Assembly: GCA_028699365.1 (NCBI GenBank)
Contig: JAQVUQ010000106.1
Location: 1 to 8,186, forward strand
Source of the DNA: a bacterium
GTDB taxonomy: Bacteria; UBP13; UBA5359
Direction: 5' to 3'
DNA length: 8,186 bases
Shown: in pieces, positions 6,448 through 8,186 of the stretch
Layout: every line of letters begins with the position of its first letter
Position numbering within the stretch: position 1 is the stretch's first letter
Notes under the pieces: generated by a model
Database searches by the model: none
The model's input: only the letters and a program-made list of their open reading frames with translations
What the model was told of the DNA's origin: nothing
Made by a program: the position numbers and the translations under genes

Positions 6448-6630
6448 TTACCGTTTCACTGAGCCGGTTACCATAATCCCCAGGAATGTTGCTGTTTGGT
6501 TTATCTGCTCAATAAAATTTAGCCCTTTTCCGGTAATGGGTTCGTATCTGACTTCGTCGAATTTCAACATTGTCAAAACCCCTTCAGGCGAGTATCGACT
6601 AAATAGTTCCTGAATTGCCGATGAGCACAT
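6448..6630 (-). CDS. Short ORF, possibly the truncated remnant of a larger gene
   Basis: 60 codons from ATG at 6630. The middle part, LKFDEVRYEPITGKGLNFIE followed by QINQTATFL, looks like genuine globular protein sequence. The last residues, GIMVTGSVKR, do not look like a natural domain end. An in-frame TGA three codons before the ATG closes the frame upstream, and the ribosome binding site (GGAAA) is weak. The ORF may therefore be the start of a longer gene cut by a deletion or insertion near 6470-6490. I cannot name its family. It lies between the HNH nuclease gene and the HEPN-motif gene, in the same direction. A functional 60-residue protein, such as a small antitoxin-like partner, is possible but not supported by any motif. 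Confidence 0.4.
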   Translation of the reverse strand: MCSSAIQELFSRYSPEGVLTMLKFDEVRYEPITGKGLNFIEQINQTATFLGIMVTGSVKR

Positions 6631-6676
6631 AAATTTCCATCAATAAGGGTACGAAGCTTGCTACTAACGCCTACCA

Positions 6677-7456
6677 TCACATAACACCGACCCGCGTTCG
6701 TGGCTTTGTTATGCGTGTCCTTTCGGACATGTGCTGCTTTAACTGTTTAATACTCAAGGCTGGCTGCGTCCTATGAATGATTGCATGACAGTTTGGACAT
6801 ATTGGCCTCAGATCCTTAATTGGGTCTAGCTTGTATTCCTTCTTGATCTGGGATAAAGGGACGCAGTGATGGACATGAATATAGCGTTCGCCGATATCCC
6901 CATATATCTCTTTAAAGTCAAACGAACACACCGAACATTTGTAGCCATAGTGATCTATACACTTGGCCCTTGCATTAGTATTACGTTCATATGCGTTGAC
7001 AGAAATCCTTCGCGAAGTGCCTTCAATGTACTGTTCTGGACTAACTACTTCTTCTGGCAAATGAACTGTTTTTATACCATCAAAGGCATACCAACCTGTT
7101 CCGACCTTCTTCAAAATTTTTGGACTCAACTGTGGGATAAAGCCTTTGATTGCTGCTGGCCCATATCCATTCTCATCTTGCTTTTCATCCGAGAATATAA
7201 GAGGAAATGTCTTTAGCCGATATCCTTCCTCTTCGATCAAACGGATATGTTCCCGTGATTGACCGTAGGAAGGTTGTTTCCGTCCCTTGTAATTCATCTG
7301 CCAATGCTCACTCAATATAAGCGAGGCATTTCCATCCGTGTGTAAATCCCATGTACCAAATATGATCACTTTCTCTTTTGCATTTGTGAATGACCAACTC
7401 CATGTCCAGTTACGACAGGTAGCCCCTTGAGATTCAATAAACTTCTTTCGATTCAT
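6677..7456 (-). CDS. HNH endonuclease, McrA-like, with an extra N-terminal domain
   Basis: 259-residue predicted DNA-cutting enzyme. The C-terminal HNH domain (about 155-240) shows a zinc site from C174-x2-C177 and C220-x2-C223, the catalytic-type HVHH at 194-197, and CPNCHAIIHR at 220-229. This arrangement is typical of HNH proteins labelled 5-methylcytosine-specific restriction protein A. The N-terminal 130 residues, with GATCRNWTWSWSF (11-23), IIFGTWDLH (31-39), EHIRLIEEEGYRL (69-81) and GTGWYAFDG (119-127), probably recognise the target or its modification; I cannot name this domain. The ATG at 7456 is the only start, because an in-frame TGA lies nine bases before it. The purine run GAGGGAG sits unusually close to that ATG. 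No methyltransferase is adjacent, which fits a modification-dependent or solitary defence nuclease. A few C-terminal residues overlap two small hairpins. Confidence 0.88.
   Translation of the reverse strand: MNRKKFIESQGATCRNWTWSWSFTNAKEKVIIFGTWDLHTDGNASLILSEHWQMNYKGRKQPSYGQSREHIRLIEEEGYRLKTFPLIFSDEKQDENGYGPAAIKGFIPQLSPKILKKVGTGWYAFDGIKTVHLPEEVVSPEQYIEGTSRRISVNAYERNTNARAKCIDHYGYKCSVCSFDFKEIYGDIGERYIHVHHCVPLSQIKKEYKLDPIKDLRPICPNCHAIIHRTQPALSIKQLKQHMSERTRITKPRTRVGVM
6680..6729. repeat. Two adjacent inverted repeats at the 3' end of the HNH gene
   Basis: CATAACA (6680-6686) pairs with TGTTATG (6707-6713) across 20 bases. Next to it TGTCC (6716-6720) pairs with GGACA (6725-6729) across a TTTC loop. 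Both lie within the last codons of the HNH gene. No U tract follows in the leftward direction, so a terminator is not supported. Confidence 0.35.
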
Positions 7457-7523
7457 GCTCCCTCATCCGCTTCTAGAATGACAGTGCTAAAGCCCTCCTA
7501 GATTCTGTTAGTAATTACAAAGT

Positions 7524-8186
7524 TCAGCACCGCCAGAGTAAGCGTCTGACCTCTTTCGGCAACTCGTCTTCGTCCAGCCCTGTTCCAAAGTTTACACCTA
7601 TCCAATTGCCTCCCGGATCACGGCGCATGATCACAAGCGCCTGCTCTAACTCGCGGTCGACAGCTTCGACCATCGCTGTCGCCCACCAAACGCCCTTATT
7701 ATCGCGCACCCACCGGATCTCCGAAACCCTGAACCCTATATTACTGGCAATCCCCTCAGACGCATACTCCAAGATTGCAGCCTCAAGCTCTGTGGCTTGG
7801 GATGTATAACCATCAACATAACGAGAGAGCGCTTCGATAGTATCACGACCAGCAAGAACTAGCCACTCAAGTGTCTCAGGTGAAACTTGTTCACCGTGTA
7901 CGCCACGATTCAAGACGGGAACTAAGTCGGCGAGTGCGTTTGCAAGTTCCCACGGAAGAATACCATTTTGGGCTAACGTGCGTATCGTCCTAGATAGAGC
8001 CATACGCCCCCCACCAAAGCCAACCGAAGCAGCTACAGCAAGCTGCCTTACAAGTTTTTCGATTGCATGCCTAAGTTCAAATGATAAGGTGGCAAAGTCA
8101 TCCGCCACGATTGTCTCACTCACCCATGATGGCTGGCAGGTAATTGTCTTCTTCGGCAACTGTGTCTCAGTTGCCTGCGCGCTCTC
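7524..8186 (-). CDS. DUF4145-like two-domain protein (5' end outside window)
   Basis: The frame is open to the right edge, so the true start may lie beyond 8186. A TTG at 8159 would give 211 residues, but the nine codons before it (ESAQATETQ) are also open. Counted from that TTG, residues 20-120 are helical and resemble DUF4145, a HEPN-like fold: ELRHAIEKLVRQLA, then IRTLAQNGILPWELANALADL and LNRGVHGEQVSPETLEWLVLAGRDTIEAL. The C-terminal part (about 125-211) looks like a small alpha/beta domain with VWWATAMVEA, ALVIMRRDPGGNWIGVNFG and LPKEVRRLLWRC, a layout seen at the ends of some uncharacterised proteins. No catalytic residues are evident. The gap to the HNH gene is 67 bases, same direction. 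The role is unknown; DUF4145 proteins often accompany restriction and defence genes. Confidence 0.7.
   Translation of the reverse strand, partial: ESAQATETQLPKKTITCQPSWVSETIVADDFATLSFELRHAIEKLVRQLAVAASVGFGGGRMALSRTIRTLAQNGILPWELANALADLVPVLNRGVHGEQVSPETLEWLVLAGRDTIEALSRYVDGYTSQATELEAAILEYASEGIASNIGFRVSEIRWVRDNKGVWWATAMVEAVDRELEQALVIMRRDPGGNWIGVNFGTGLDEDELPKEVRRLLWRC

Noticed and set aside
6660-6716. Possible integron attC site at the 3' end of the HNH gene (CATAAC...GTTATG, then GGCGTTAG)
   Set aside because: Neither end fits the RYYYAAC / GTTRRRY core pair, the paired segment is shorter than known attC sites, and no integrase or comparable sites follow the neighbouring genes.

Overview
The window looks like chromosomal DNA of a Gram-positive anaerobe of the Clostridia class (Bacillota). 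The reasons are a SigH-type sigma factor, a two-domain Nif3/YqfO protein, strong GGAGG ribosome binding sites and frequent GTG/TTG starts. This is inferred from gene content; no species is named.

Bases 1-4330 form one leftward block, read from high to low coordinates: a secreted phosphodiester glycosidase-domain protein (4330-3215), a Nif3/YqfO-family metal protein (3177-2065), a SigH-like sigma factor (2039-1365), a compact soluble Hanks-type Ser/Thr kinase (1347-520) and a ribonuclease HI-family protein (397-1, running off the edge). Gaps are short (17-37 bases) down to the kinase, so these genes are probably co-transcribed. The sigma-kinase pair sits 17 bases apart, which suggests a regulatory module in which the kinase tunes the sigma factor or its partners. 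Between kinase and RNase H lies a roughly 90-base foldback element with imperfect inverted arms built from 8-base units.

Bases 4331-4531 are a divergent promoter region. A leftward promoter (for the glycosidase) and a rightward promoter (for a class II aldolase, 4532-5245) have their -35 boxes inside one 25-base near-perfect dyad centred on 4465, a strong candidate operator or shared regulator site.

Bases 5246-8186 look like a different kind of DNA: visibly AT-richer in large parts, all genes leftward, no pathway link to the left half. They hold a protein with a HEPN-type R-N-x3-H motif (6341-5343), a short possibly truncated ORF (6630-6448), an McrA-like HNH endonuclease (7456-6677) and a two-domain protein resembling DUF4145 (open to the right edge, 8186-7524). 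A HEPN-motif protein beside an HNH nuclease and gene debris suggests a small variable or defence-type island next to the conserved block. No rRNA, tRNA, CRISPR array, transposase or integrase was seen.
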